Assembly: GCA_023393455.1 (NCBI GenBank)
Contig: JAEWLJ010000007.1
Span: 123,197 to 187,196 of the forward strand
Length of the DNA stretch: 64,000 nucleotides
Source: Methanobacteriota archaeon
GTDB lineage: Archaea > Halobacteriota > Methanomicrobia > Methanomicrobiales > Methanoculleaceae
Reading direction: 5' to 3'
Positions 33,087 through 42,048 of the stretch are shown piece by piece. A program made the position numbers and the translations under genes. Positions within the stretch are counted from its first letter, which is position 1. The number at the start of each line of letters is the position of its first letter. The notes beneath the pieces were generated by a model. That model worked only from the letters and a program-made list of their open reading frames with translations, searched no databases and was not told the origin of the DNA.

Positions 33087-34544
33087 ATGCAGAACGAGCA
33101 GCCCGTCAACCTCAAGGGCATCGCGTGGTCGGCGATGCAGCAGTACGGCTTCATCCCGGCGTTCCCGTCACATGTCATACGGGAAGTCGACGCTCTCAGC
33201 GAGGACGCCTTCCCGGATACCCAGAGAGATCTCCGGTCGCTCCTCTGGTCCTCGATCGACAACCATGACTCAGAGGATCTCGACCAGATCGAGGTCTGCG
33301 AAAGAGGAGCGGATGGTGAGATCCGGATCAGGGTCGCGATCGCGGACGTCGACTCCCGCGTCCCGAAAGGCTCGGCGACCGACCGGCACGCCGCCCATAA
33401 CGGGACGTCGGTCTACACCGGCGTTACGACGTTCCCGATGCTCCCCGACCGCCTCTCAGCGGGGATCACCTCGCTCCTGCCCGACCGTGACCGGATGGCG
33501 ATCGTCATCGAGTATACCGTCCTCGCCGATGGAAGGACGCGACCCGGCGAGATCTACCCCGCGCTCGTCAGGAACCACGCAAAACTCGTCTACGAGGAGG
33601 TCGGCGACTGGCTCGCGGGGAGCGGGCCGGTCCCGGGGACGGTCGCGGAGACGCCGGGCCTCGCGGAGCAGGTCGCTCTCCAGCACGAGGCCGCGATGCG
33701 GATGAAGAAGCGCCGGACGGAACAGGGGGCGCTCGCTCTCGAGACGATCGAGGCCGAACCGCTCGTCGAGGGGAACCGGGTGATGGCCCTCGTCATCCAG
33801 GAGCAGAACCTCGCCCGGTGCCTCATCGAGGAGTTCATGGTCGCTGCGAACGGAACCCTGACGGCGTTCCTCGCCACCGCCGGTCTTCCCATGATCCACC
33901 GGGTCGTTCGCACCCCGAGGAACTGGGACGGGATCGTCCGCGAGGCCGCAGAGCTCGGCGAGACCCTGCCCGACCGGCCGGACGCCGAAGCGCTCACCCG
34001 GTTCCTGATCCGGCAGAAGGCGGCCGACCCCGACCGTTTCCCCGACCTCTCCCTCACGATCGTGAAACTGATGGGTGCGGGGGAATACGTGGCGTTCCGG
34101 CCGGGAGACGAGCCTGTCGGCCACTTCGCCCTCGCGGTCACCGACTACACCCACGGCACCGCCCCGAACCGGCGCTACGTTGACGTCATCATCCAGCGGC
34201 TGGTAAAATCGGTCATCGACGGGGGTGAATGCCCGTACACCTGCGAGGAACTCGACGCCCTCGCGGAGCGGATGACCGACCGGGAGAAGGCGTCGCAGAA
34301 GGCCGAGCGCTTTGTGCGAAAGGCGGCGGCTGCGGTCCTCCTCCGGGAGCGGATCGGCGATTCATTCGAGGCGTTCGTCACCGGCGCATCGGAGAAGGGG
34401 ACCTACGTCAGGTTGATCGACCCGCCAGCGGAAGGAAGGGTCATGCTGGGCGAGCAGGGCCTGCGGGTCGGCCAGAAGGTGCGCGTCCGCTTGCTCGCGA
34501 CAGACCCCTACAAAGGCTTCATCGACTTCGCACGCACCGGGTGA
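33087..34544 (+). CDS. RNB-domain exoribonuclease (RNase II/R family)
   Basis: A 485-residue protein dominated by an RNB catalytic domain. The signature is SIDNHDSEDLDQIEVCE (about 51-67), whose spaced Asp residues bind the catalytic Mg ions, with HAAHNGTSVYTG and the later MADVD-like IADVDSRVPKG. A C-terminal S1-like OB segment (about 425-482) has FEAFVTGASEKGTYVRLIDPP. Such enzymes degrade RNA 3' to 5'; archaeal RNB proteins are found mainly in halophiles and some methanogens that have uncertain exosome status. I start at ATG 33087, since a TATA-like TTTTATACCC (about 33058-33067) leaves no room for a longer protein. Confidence 0.86.
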   Translation: MQNEQPVNLKGIAWSAMQQYGFIPAFPSHVIREVDALSEDAFPDTQRDLRSLLWSSIDNHDSEDLDQIEVCERGADGEIRIRVAIADVDSRVPKGSATDRHAAHNGTSVYTGVTTFPMLPDRLSAGITSLLPDRDRMAIVIEYTVLADGRTRPGEIYPALVRNHAKLVYEEVGDWLAGSGPVPGTVAETPGLAEQVALQHEAAMRMKKRRTEQGALALETIEAEPLVEGNRVMALVIQEQNLARCLIEEFMVAANGTLTAFLATAGLPMIHRVVRTPRNWDGIVREAAELGETLPDRPDAEALTRFLIRQKAADPDRFPDLSLTIVKLMGAGEYVAFRPGDEPVGHFALAVTDYTHGTAPNRRYVDVIIQRLVKSVIDGGECPYTCEELDALAERMTDREKASQKAERFVRKAAAAVLLRERIGDSFEAFVTGASEKGTYVRLIDPPAEGRVMLGEQGLRVGQKVRVRLLATDPYKGFIDFARTG

Positions 34545-34584
34545 GGGGCGGTTCCGGCAGATCGACGCAGAAAAAAGAAGGGGT

Positions 34585-35406
34585 TCAGTGTATCCTTTCC
34601 AGGTGGACGTCCACCTTCGGGAAGGGGATCGCGATGCCGGCCTCCCTGAACGCCCGGACGACGTCACGGTTCAGATCCCACTGCACGTCCCACATATCGG
34701 GCGTCTTCGCCCACGCACGCAGGGCGAGGTTCACCGAAGAGTCAGCGAGTTCGGTGACGACAACCGCAGGTTTCGGCGATGGGAGCACCCCTTCGTGGGC
34801 CGTCATCAGTTCGGTGGCAACCCGGAACGCCACATCGAGGTCGCTGTCATAGGGGACCCTGACCTTGACCTCGACGCGGCGGGTTTCCATCCGGGTAGAG
34901 TTGATCACCGGGCTTCCCCAGACGAGGGAGTTCGGGATGGTGATGTAGGTGTTGTCGGCTCGCACGAGTTCTGTTGCCATGATGCCGACCGAGACGACCG
35001 TCCCGGATATGCCGTTGACCTCGACGAGTTCATCCTTATCGATGGGGCGGAACGCTGCCAACCAGATCCCTGCAGCGAGATTGGTGACGGTGTCCTGCAG
35101 GCCGAAACCGAGGATGAGCCCGATCACCGCCGAGAGCCCGATCACCACAGAGGAGATGTCGAACCCGATCGTCGCGATGACGATGAGGGTGAGGAGCACG
35201 TAGAGCAGGATCGCAAAGAACCGGACCAGGAACTCGACGACCAGGTCGGGCAGTTTCGAGACCCGGGAGAGCATCTGTGTGAAGGCGGCCGTGAGCACCT
35301 TCACCACGACCCACCCGATGATCGCGACAAGTACAGCGAGGACAACGCTCTCGAACGTGATGTCGGAGAGCGGAACGGTGACGTTGAGGATTTCTGCAAT
35401 CTCCAT
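34585..35406 (-). CDS. mscS: Small-conductance mechanosensitive channel (MscS family)
   Basis: A 273-residue channel subunit that opens under membrane tension to release solutes. Three membrane helices (about 18-45, 60-85, 88-115), the last being the pore helix with Gly/Ala spacing (IGLILGFGLQDTVTNLAAGIWL), lead into the beta domain (VNGISGTVVSVGIMATELVRADNTYITIPNSLVWGSPVINS) and a C-terminal alpha/beta domain. Both the topology and the length are typical. The gene converges on the RNB nuclease, 40 bases apart. Confidence 0.92.
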   Translation of the reverse strand: MEIAEILNVTVPLSDITFESVVLAVLVAIIGWVVVKVLTAAFTQMLSRVSKLPDLVVEFLVRFFAILLYVLLTLIVIATIGFDISSVVIGLSAVIGLILGFGLQDTVTNLAAGIWLAAFRPIDKDELVEVNGISGTVVSVGIMATELVRADNTYITIPNSLVWGSPVINSTRMETRRVEVKVRVPYDSDLDVAFRVATELMTAHEGVLPSPKPAVVVTELADSSVNLALRAWAKTPDMWDVQWDLNRDVVRAFREAGIAIPFPKVDVHLERIH

Positions 35407-35564
35407 GCATTAAAATGGCACGGGAGTTCAGATATACCGAACCCCCAAAGAGATGAAAAGAAGGAGGGGAGCACCGCTACAGCCGTGACCGCACCGCTCC
35501 TGCATGGCTGGACAGAAAGACGGCGGAGCTAAGGAGAGGGTATACGGTTGACTCGCAAGAGAGG

Positions 35565-35615
35565 TGAACTACCCCCCGCTTACGCAGGGGGTCTCCCGGC
35601 TCATGCCGCCGGGCC
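35565..35615 (+). repeat. Double-hairpin sequence resembling an IS200/IS605-type element end
   Basis: After GAGGTGAACTA come two adjacent hairpins: CCCCC (35573-35577) pairing with GGGGG (35587-35591), and CCCGGC (35595-35600) pairing with a downstream GCCGGG. Many archaeal IS200/IS605 and TnpB-bearing elements end in a similar GTGAACTACCCCC-hairpin sequence. No tnpA or tnpB gene remains here, so this would be a solo end or a small non-autonomous derivative. It lies in a 231-base gap (35407-35637) that otherwise holds nothing recognisable. Confidence 0.35.
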
Positions 35616-35637
35616 GCGCGGAGATAGGCAGCCGGAT

Positions 35638-36333
35638 TCAATACCCAAGCCGGTCCTTGATCAAGACGAGGGACACCCGCCCGTCGGTGTCTTCCTTATC
35701 GAGGATCACGTGCTTGCCGATGTAACTTCCCATGCCGTAGACGCGCTGTGCCCGCTGGTTCTCGAGCGGCAGGCAGTACTCCCGGCACCGCCGAAGCGCA
35801 TCATCGACGGTCGGCACGATCTTGTTCACCCCGGAGACGAGGATAAGGTGTCCCGCCGCATGAGGCCAGGCCCCCATCCGGCTCCCGGTCTTGTCGCACC
35901 CGACGATCTCGCCCGACTCGGCGATCGCCTGCACCCCGGAGAGATAGTAATCGGCGGCCACGCCCTTACGGCGAAGCGCGTGCCGCTTCTCCGCATCGTT
36001 CTCGGCCGTGATGACTGCATGGTAGTCGCGCCATCCCTTCCGGTTCTCCTCGAGCACCCGATCGAACCCCATCTCGTTCAGGGTCGTCGAGGATCCGTTC
36101 ATGATCTCGGCTCCTTCGGGCAGCAGGTCGACGAAAGCCCGGAGACCCTCCTCCGTCGTATTCGTAAGGATAACGTTGATGTTCCGCGCCCGGATCGCCT
36201 CAACGGTCCTGCTGATCGTCGCGTCGTCCGGGATCCGATCCCATCGCTCCTGGTCCACCCCGGCATCCTTCGCCAGGTTGACCGTACTGTACTCGGTGGG
36301 TTTCGCCATCTGCTGACCGGTAACATCTGCCAT
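35638..36333 (-). CDS. LUD-domain protein (LutC/YkgG-like)
   Basis: A 231-residue protein of the lactate-utilisation LUD family: ARNINVILTNTTEEGLRAFVDLLPEGAEIMNGSSTTLNEMGFD (about 50-92), then VAADYYLSGVQAIAESGEIVGCDKTGSRMGAWPHAAGHLILVSGVNKIVPTVDDALRR. In bacteria LutC works with iron-sulfur LutA and LutB in lactate oxidation; stand-alone copies like this one are common in methanogens and their substrate is not known. Start ATG 36333 (MADVTGQQMAKPTEY) is chosen; ATG 36309 is possible. No lutA or lutB is adjacent. Confidence 0.82.
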   Translation of the reverse strand: MADVTGQQMAKPTEYSTVNLAKDAGVDQERWDRIPDDATISRTVEAIRARNINVILTNTTEEGLRAFVDLLPEGAEIMNGSSTTLNEMGFDRVLEENRKGWRDYHAVITAENDAEKRHALRRKGVAADYYLSGVQAIAESGEIVGCDKTGSRMGAWPHAAGHLILVSGVNKIVPTVDDALRRCREYCLPLENQRAQRVYGMGSYIGKHVILDKEDTDGRVSLVLIKDRLGY

Positions 36334-36397
36334 ATGATCACCCGGTCCCCGGGGGTACGTCATCCCACATATACCTCTCCATGGTCCGGGCCACAGT

Positions 36398-36973
36398 TCA
36401 ATACCAGACGCGCTCCATAAGCACCCGGCCGTCCTCCCGGAATCGGGCACCCTCCATCTCAAGCAGCCTCCGTTTCATATCAAGGCCGCCCTGAAACCCG
36501 CCCAGAGATCCGTCTGAGCGTAGGGCGCGGTGACAGGGGATGACGAGAGGAAAAGGGTTCCTTGCGAGGGCGCTCCCAACAGCCCGGAAGGCAGACGGGC
36601 TCCCGAGGTGCCGGGCGATTCGCCCGTAGGTGCTGACGTATCCCCGGGGTATGCCGTATTCGGCGAGGAGCACGCACCGCTGGAAGGCCGGGCAGCGGTC
36701 AAGGTCGAGGAGATCGATCTCGAACCGGATATCGTTCCCCCGGAGGAGGGACTGTATCCCGGCGACCAGCGTCCGGATCTCACGGGGCTCCTCCATAGAA
36801 GGCACGGCCCCGATCATCGCAGCATCGGCTCGCGGGTCGCCGGGGAGGAGTATTCGCTGCACCCTCGGCCCGGGGCGGGAGTGGAGCCAGATGAGGCGAA
36901 CCATGCCGAACGCCGTCGCAAATGCGGTGACCACCGGCATCGCATCGGGCAGGCTGTCGGGGGACCGATCCAT
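36398..36973 (-). CDS. ogt: Methylated-DNA--protein-cysteine methyltransferase
   Basis: Suicide repair protein that moves the alkyl group from O6-methylguanine to its own cysteine. The acceptor Cys is at residue 147 in the IPCHR motif, followed by GSLGGFQGGLDMKRRLLEMEG; the DNA-binding helix is RAVGSALARNPFPLVIP before it. The N-terminal half (about 1-95) is a degenerate alpha/beta domain as usual in Ogt/Ada-C proteins. I start at ATG 36973; an open frame runs upstream without homology. Length 191, normal. Divergent from the DedA gene. Confidence 0.9.
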   Translation of the reverse strand: MDRSPDSLPDAMPVVTAFATAFGMVRLIWLHSRPGPRVQRILLPGDPRADAAMIGAVPSMEEPREIRTLVAGIQSLLRGNDIRFEIDLLDLDRCPAFQRCVLLAEYGIPRGYVSTYGRIARHLGSPSAFRAVGSALARNPFPLVIPCHRALRSDGSLGGFQGGLDMKRRLLEMEGARFREDGRVLMERVWY

Positions 36974-37092
36974 GATCTGAGTGGACAAAACCCCGGTATC
37001 TAACTTGCGGGAGGGGGGTCGGATAGCCCCGGTCGGGATCGAGTGATACCGGCGCAACAGGTATATCAGGCGCCAGTGTCCACCCGGGATAG

Positions 37093-37728
37093 ATGTTTGA
37101 ACAGATAGGAAACATCATCGACGTCGTCATACACTTCGATGACTTCCTGCCGCTCTTTATCGAGGAGTACGGGATATTCGTCTACTTCTTCCTCTTCCTC
37201 ATAATCTTCTTCGAGACGGGGGTCGTCGTCACCCCCTACCTTCCAGGCGATTCGCTCCTCTTCCTTGTAGGCGCAATCGCCGCACAGGGCGGTCTCAGCC
37301 TCTTCCCTGCCCTCGCACTTCTCGTGGTGGCGGCGATTGCGGGGGACACGTTGAACTACTGGATCGGGAGAGGGTTCGGCAGCCGGTTCCTCTCCCGGGG
37401 GATCCCGTTCATCAGACCGCATCATATCAGGAAGACGGAGTCGTACTTCGAGAGATACGGCGGGAAAACCATCGTTATAGCCAGGTTCGCACCCTTCGTC
37501 CGGACCCTGGCGCCGTTCCTCGCGGGAACCGGGAAGATGGACTACTCCAGGTTTATCCTCTTCAATGCGACCGGAGGGGTGTTGTGGGTCACGAGTTTCA
37601 TCCTCGCGGGTTACCTCTTCGGGAACATCCCCATCATCGCCGAGAACTTCAACATCGTCATCTTCGCGATCATAGCAGTCTCCATGGTCGGCGTGGGTTC
37701 CATGATCCTCGACGTCAGGAAGGTGTGA
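37093..37728 (+). CDS. DedA family membrane protein
   Basis: A 211-residue polytopic membrane protein of the DedA/SNARE-associated family, now linked to lipid scrambling or flipping (undecaprenyl-phosphate in bacteria). Key features are the re-entrant FFETGVVVTPYLPGDSLLFLVGAIA (Glu and Pro-Gly-Asp, about 40-64), GDTLNYWIGRGFG (about 84-96) and the RFAPFVRTLAPFLAGTGKMDYSRF motif with its Arg residues (about 131-154). Acts in the cell membrane. If it flips a polyprenol-phosphate it would matter for the glycan pathway in this window, but that is inference. Confidence 0.9.
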   Translation: MFEQIGNIIDVVIHFDDFLPLFIEEYGIFVYFFLFLIIFFETGVVVTPYLPGDSLLFLVGAIAAQGGLSLFPALALLVVAAIAGDTLNYWIGRGFGSRFLSRGIPFIRPHHIRKTESYFERYGGKTIVIARFAPFVRTLAPFLAGTGKMDYSRFILFNATGGVLWVTSFILAGYLFGNIPIIAENFNIVIFAIIAVSMVGVGSMILDVRKV

Positions 37729-37755
37729 GACCGGGACTTTCTCTCTCAAAAAAGG

Positions 37756-38064
37756 TCAGGGGGCCGGCATGCCCTCCATGACTTCTTCTTCCATGGTCTC
37801 GCTGTCCCAGACCATGGGGCTCTTCATCTCGGTCATGATCACCCTCGAACCTGAGGGGACCCGGATCGCATCGGCGATATCCTCGGGCGCCCGTGCCCAG
37901 ACGACCTGGTGCTTGACATCCCTGTCGGGGAGCAGCACCACGACGCTGTAGGTGTTCATACCCTCCTCGGGGGCACCCTCCATCTCCCCCGGGGTGACAC
38001 GGTAGCACGTAAACGTGACCGGGCCCGCTCCCTCGGCCATTCCCTCTCCTGTTTCGCTTTCCAT
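37756..38064 (-). CDS. Small acidic hypothetical protein
   Basis: A 102-residue soluble protein beginning MESETGEGMAEGAG and continuing with VTFTCYRVTPG, a Met/Glu-rich loop, NTYSVVVLLPDRDVKHQVVWARAPEDIADAIRVPSGSRVIMTEMK. The middle looks like a compact beta-alpha-beta fold; both ends are acidic and flexible. I prefer ATG 38064 to ATG 38070, since GGAGG lies seven bases before the former and one base before the latter. It converges with the DedA gene. No family recognised, but composition and ribosome site support a real gene. Confidence 0.6.
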   Translation of the reverse strand: MESETGEGMAEGAGPVTFTCYRVTPGEMEGAPEEGMNTYSVVVLLPDRDVKHQVVWARAPEDIADAIRVPSGSRVIMTEMKSPMVWDSETMEEEVMEGMPAP

Positions 38065-38323
38065 ACACATTCCTCCGTCACCCGGATGTGCGCGAACCCC
38101 AGCGGTTCCTGCACGACCTCTCCACGGATTGCGAGAGGCCGTCTTCTCTGCCCCTCAGGGTTCCCGCCTCACTCCGGAGAGCCACCTCCTCTGGACCCCC
38201 ACCTAATAATAGCTTGCCCATGCCGCAGTTCCCGGCGAGAGGGAATTTGCACACCGGGGCAAGGGATGCTCCCGCGATACGGTCAGGACAACGCCGGCCG
38301 TTGAAAAAAGTATTCTCCGATCC

Positions 38324-39829
38324 TCACGCAACGTGGATATACCGGTCGACCAATTCCCGGATCGCGTCGTTGTTGCCGTAGAGCCTCTCGCTCAGCCCAC
38401 GGTCGCCGAAGGCCTTCAGGGTGTCGATCCGGCTCTCGATCATCCCCGCGGGGAAGATCCCGTTCGCCTCGAAGATCGCACGCTTCGCCTCGAGCGCCTC
38501 GGCCGACTCGACACAGGAGGCAGGGAGCTGCCGGAACTCCGCGAGCCGCTCCTTGAACTCGGGGCGGAATATGTTCCCGCTGACGTAGAGCTTCTCGGCC
38601 ATAGCAAGCGCCTCAGGCATCTCGATCCCCCGGAGCGCCGCCACGATGAGGCCGGCGACGATCAGGTAGGGATCGGCCGAACCGTCGGCGACCCGGTACT
38701 CGAACGTCTGCTTCGACGGGCGGTCATGCCGATGGCCGTTCTCGCCGGGGTTGGCGTCGCGAATCATGCCGTCCGCACCGACCCAGCCGAGAGGAACCCG
38801 GACCACGACCGAGCGGTTGCGGTCGCCCCAGCAGATCGTCGTCGGCGCCTCCTGGTGCGGGACGAGGCGAAGGTAGGAGGTTGGAATGGTGTTGCCGAAG
38901 GCAGTCAGGGCTTCGGAGGCGTCGAGGATGCCGGCGATCATCTTCCGGGCGAGCGGGCTCAGCCTGCCTTCCTCGACCGTCAGGTTCCGACCGTCCTTCT
39001 CGACAAGCATGTGGAAGTGCATCCCGCTCCCGGCCTTGCCGACGGTGATCTTCGGGGCGAAACTGATCTCGACGCCGTACTGGTTGCCGAGCATCCGCAG
39101 AACCCACTTCGCGACGATCAACTGCTCGACCGCCTGCTCCACCGGCATCGGCAGGAACTCGATCTCGTGCTGTTCGTAGTAGGTGTCGCCGTTATAGAAG
39201 CACCCGACCTCGGCGTGGCCGTACTTGATCCTGCCTCCGGCACGGGCAATGAGGCGCATCGCCTCGTCCCGGAGATCCGCGAACTTGACGAAGGGCTCGG
39301 CCGAGTGGTAGCCCTTCTGGTCGCGGCCGGGATAGAGGTCGTCCCGCGGGCTGACGACGTAGTACTCGAGTTCGCCGAGGGTCTTGAAGGTGCAGCCTGT
39401 CCGGCGGGTGAACTCCTCGTTCGCCTTGCGAAGCACGTACTCGGGGGCGCTCTCGAGAGGCTTCCCCTCGCTGTCATAGAACGAGCAGAGGAACTCAAGC
39501 GTCGGCACCTCGGAGAACGGGCTTAGGAACGCCGTCCGGTAGCGAGGAATGACGTAGAGATCGCTGCTCCCCGCCTCGATGAACGAGAAGAGGTTGCTGC
39601 CGTCGACGCGCTCGCCGTCCGAGAGGATGGTGTCGAGGTGTTCCTTTGACGTGATGACAAAATTGAGGGTCTTGAGTTTCCCGTCCTCGCCGGCATAGCG
39701 GAAGTTGACCATCTCGATTCCGTTCGCCTCGCAGAACTGTATAATATCCTCTTTTGTAAATTCCGCTGGATTTTTCTTGAAAAAACGTACCAGCTCGTTT
39801 GGGTTCATCAGGATCTCAGAATCGATCAT
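38324..39829 (-). CDS. Glutamine synthetase family protein (long, divergent form)
   Basis: Resembles GlnA, which makes glutamine from glutamate, ammonia and ATP. GS signatures are visible: a beta-grasp N-terminal part (about 40-105, with RYAGEDGKLKTLNFVI and VDGSNLFSFIEAGSSDLYVIP), the catalytic GSGMHFHML stretch (about 274-282), and the ATP/glutamate region TSYLRLVPHQEAPTTICWGDRNRSVVVRVP. At 501 residues it is longer than usual GlnA (~440-470), with an extra N-terminal region and an ~80-residue helical end. It may be true GS or a relative acting on another amine. A TATA element (TTTTTATACGG on the minus strand near 39855-39865) precedes it. ATG 39808 is an alternative start. Confidence 0.82.
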   Translation of the reverse strand: MIDSEILMNPNELVRFFKKNPAEFTKEDIIQFCEANGIEMVNFRYAGEDGKLKTLNFVITSKEHLDTILSDGERVDGSNLFSFIEAGSSDLYVIPRYRTAFLSPFSEVPTLEFLCSFYDSEGKPLESAPEYVLRKANEEFTRRTGCTFKTLGELEYYVVSPRDDLYPGRDQKGYHSAEPFVKFADLRDEAMRLIARAGGRIKYGHAEVGCFYNGDTYYEQHEIEFLPMPVEQAVEQLIVAKWVLRMLGNQYGVEISFAPKITVGKAGSGMHFHMLVEKDGRNLTVEEGRLSPLARKMIAGILDASEALTAFGNTIPTSYLRLVPHQEAPTTICWGDRNRSVVVRVPLGWVGADGMIRDANPGENGHRHDRPSKQTFEYRVADGSADPYLIVAGLIVAALRGIEMPEALAMAEKLYVSGNIFRPEFKERLAEFRQLPASCVESAEALEAKRAIFEANGIFPAGMIESRIDTLKAFGDRGLSERLYGNNDAIRELVDRYIHVA

Positions 39830-40027
39830 ATTTTTTTTACATTGTCTTCGACCGTATAAAAATGAGTCTCCGCCTCGCCGAACCCGGTCCGCCGCAGAGA
39901 CCGAACTTCCGGATGTACGAGGGGTGGAGAGCCGGATCGAGGACGCGAATAGCTGCATGAGGGTTAAAGGAGACAGTAGAACCGTCTCACACCGCCCGCG
40001 CGACGAATAACGGCGCCGTTTTGATCG

Positions 40028-41032
40028 CTAGTCCGCAGCGTCCGGCTGCCGGGAGAGATCCCAGAGTAACGGCGCCTTCGGGATGGCGTCGCCCTCTCCC
40101 CGGAACCCCGCCACCTCCGCGAGCACCGCAAGACCGAGCCGGGCGTTCTTCGCGGCATACCCGGACGAGACGTGGTCGACGGTGTCATCAGGGGTATGGG
40201 CCGGACCGTGTTCCTCAGAGTGGGTCGTCACGGTCGGGTAACCCCGGTCGCGGAAGGATACGTGGTCCGACGTGCAGGAAGAGGCATTCTCGGTCAGGGT
40301 GAAGTTCGTAGCGTAACGGGTGTTGCAGTCGACCATGAGTGCTGCGATATCCCCGGAGCGTTCGTCGTAGACGATATCGAGGACAGAGCGGTTGAGGGGA
40401 TCGTAGCAGGACGAGTCGTAGTTGAGGTAGAGGACGATCGGGGCGGCCACATCGGCGGCGTAGTCGGCGCTGCCGAGACGCCCGACCTCTTCGCCGTTCC
40501 AGAACGCGAACTCGACCGTCCGGTTAAACGAGTGGCCGCTCATCACCCGGGCGAGTTCCAGGACGATCGCGACGCCGCAGCCGTTGTCGGTAGCCCCGGG
40601 CGCCCGGGCGGGGTCGAACGACCTGCTGTCGTAGTGCGCTCCCACCACCACGACCTCGTCGGAGGTCCCGCTTCCCGGGAGTGTAGCAACGATGTTCCTG
40701 AGGTCTCCACCCTGGAACTCCACCTCGAGCCCGGGGATGGCCGCAAGCCTCGCGGCGAGGTACTCGCCCGCCTCCCGGTTGCCGTCGGTGCCGTAGACCC
40801 GGGTCGAGAAGTTCTGCAGGTCGTAGGTCGTGTTCTCCAGTTCCGACTCGTTGATCTCGCTGAGCATCGCGGCGATCCCGGGATCGTACTCACCCCCGGA
40901 TATACCGGTGGCGGCTGCCGGGGCGACCGCAAGGAGAACCGCTACGCCGGCGAGGAGCGGGAGGCAGAGCGGCGCCCCATGAGTGCGGGCATGCCGCCCG
41001 GTCTGCTTTCCGTGCACTGAATCCTGTTTCAT
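40028..41032 (-). CDS. Secreted M28 family zinc aminopeptidase
   Basis: A 334-residue extracellular peptidase. It has an N-terminal signal (LLAGVAVLLAVAPAAA, about 28-43) and then the M28 domain with the expected zinc ligands: His in VGAHYDSRSFD, Asp in GATDNGCGVA, the Glu pair in WNGEEVGRLGS, an Asp in LNYDSSCYD and a final His in TTHSEEHGPAHTPDDT. Two zinc ions remove N-terminal residues from peptides. The mature protein has several N-X-S/T sequons, fitting an exported glycoprotein. The gene is alone. Confidence 0.88.
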   Translation of the reverse strand: MKQDSVHGKQTGRHARTHGAPLCLPLLAGVAVLLAVAPAAATGISGGEYDPGIAAMLSEINESELENTTYDLQNFSTRVYGTDGNREAGEYLAARLAAIPGLEVEFQGGDLRNIVATLPGSGTSDEVVVVGAHYDSRSFDPARAPGATDNGCGVAIVLELARVMSGHSFNRTVEFAFWNGEEVGRLGSADYAADVAAPIVLYLNYDSSCYDPLNRSVLDIVYDERSGDIAALMVDCNTRYATNFTLTENASSCTSDHVSFRDRGYPTVTTHSEEHGPAHTPDDTVDHVSSGYAAKNARLGLAVLAEVAGFRGEGDAIPKAPLLWDLSRQPDAAD

Positions 41033-41245
41033 GGGTGATCACGCAGGAGCTGCCGAAAGGGGAGGGGGAGATATATACTTTCTCCCGGGCAGAGAGGGGG
41101 TTACGATCGGAGAAGAGAGGCGTCTCCGGCCGGAAACGCCGGGAATTGCCCCGGAGCATCCTTTGCAGAAGACTCGGTTGTCGGGGCCAGGTATATATTG
41201 CATGGCGTAGAGAGTTCACGACCGGCCTGGAGGCGGACGAGAGAG

Positions 41246-41677
41246 ATGCCCGACCGACCATCAGCAAGCGACGAGTCGACCCTCTTACGATGGATGCGGC
41301 TTGAACTCGGCAGGATCAACGACGGGGTTGTTGCGGAGCGCAAGCGACTCTCCCGGCTTCTGCGGGAGGAGAACCCGTCTTCCGTCACGAAGGGGGGCGA
41401 CCGCTACGAATTTGACCGGGACGTCCTCCTCCGGCTCGAACAGGCGCTCCCGGGCGAGTTACAGAGACGGCTCCGAGTCCCGATCCTCTTCTACTTCGAC
41501 TCGACGGTTCCGGACAGTTTCTTCCTCGCGGACGAGGCCGCGGTGCAGGCTCTCCAGGACCTCGGGGAGATCAGTAGCCTCCGGAGGATGCAGGGCGGGA
41601 GGGTCTGGATCGCAAAACCCCTCGTCTACGCCGTCATGAACCGATACCCGACGGTCATGCAGATCGTGATGGGGTAG
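41246..41677 (+). CDS. UPF0216 (DUF61) family protein
   Basis: A 143-residue conserved euryarchaeal protein of unknown function. The pattern is LLRWMRLELGRINDGVVAERKRLSRLL (about 12-38), a Pro-Ser-Val segment, then RVPILFYFDSTVPDSFFLADEAAVQAL and VWIAKPLVYAVMNRYPTVMQIVMG. The start ATG 41246 lies after GAGAG and about 55 bases after a TATA-like GGTATATATTG. Its 3' end overlaps the end of a small opposite-strand gene by 23 bases. Confidence 0.82.
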   Translation: MPDRPSASDESTLLRWMRLELGRINDGVVAERKRLSRLLREENPSSVTKGGDRYEFDRDVLLRLEQALPGELQRRLRVPILFYFDSTVPDSFFLADEAAVQALQDLGEISSLRRMQGGRVWIAKPLVYAVMNRYPTVMQIVMG

Positions 41678-41921
41678 GGGAACCGCCCCCTACCGCAAAG
41701 AGGATGAACGTCTCCCCGGCGCCCGAAAGGACACCCGCCGCCCGGTGGCCAGCGATCGGATACGCGGCAGCGGAGGCGCTCGCCGGCCAATCACCCATAT
41801 ACCGGGCCTCGGTGATGGACGGGGTTTCGGGAGACGGCCGATCCTGTGCTCCAACGACGATACAGGCAATTAACCCGACGACAACCAGAGCCTGGATGGC
41901 GACGGTCAATAATGTGGCCAT
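41655..41921 (-). CDS. Possible small membrane or secreted protein
   Basis: Encodes 88 residues with one strong N-terminal hydrophobic segment (LLTVAIQALVVVGLIACIVVGA, about 4-25), then a Pro/Ala-rich polar stretch and a second weak hydrophobic piece. It could be a signal-anchored protein. The ribosome site is poor and the last codons overlap the UPF0216 gene, so coding is uncertain. The TATA-like, AT-rich sequence at 41965-42010 lies upstream of it. Confidence 0.4.
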   Translation of the reverse strand: MATLLTVAIQALVVVGLIACIVVGAQDRPSPETPSITEARYMGDWPASASAAAYPIAGHRAAGVLSGAGETFILFAVGGGSPTPSRSA

Positions 41922-42048
41922 CTTCTGCTGGGAAATTCTATCACCCCGCGTGCCGGAGGTGGGGATCTTACTTAAAATTTGTCATTTTTATGCTATAGAA
42001 TAATATATATTGCTACATATACTGCGCGAGGTACCGGAGGGAGGGGCA

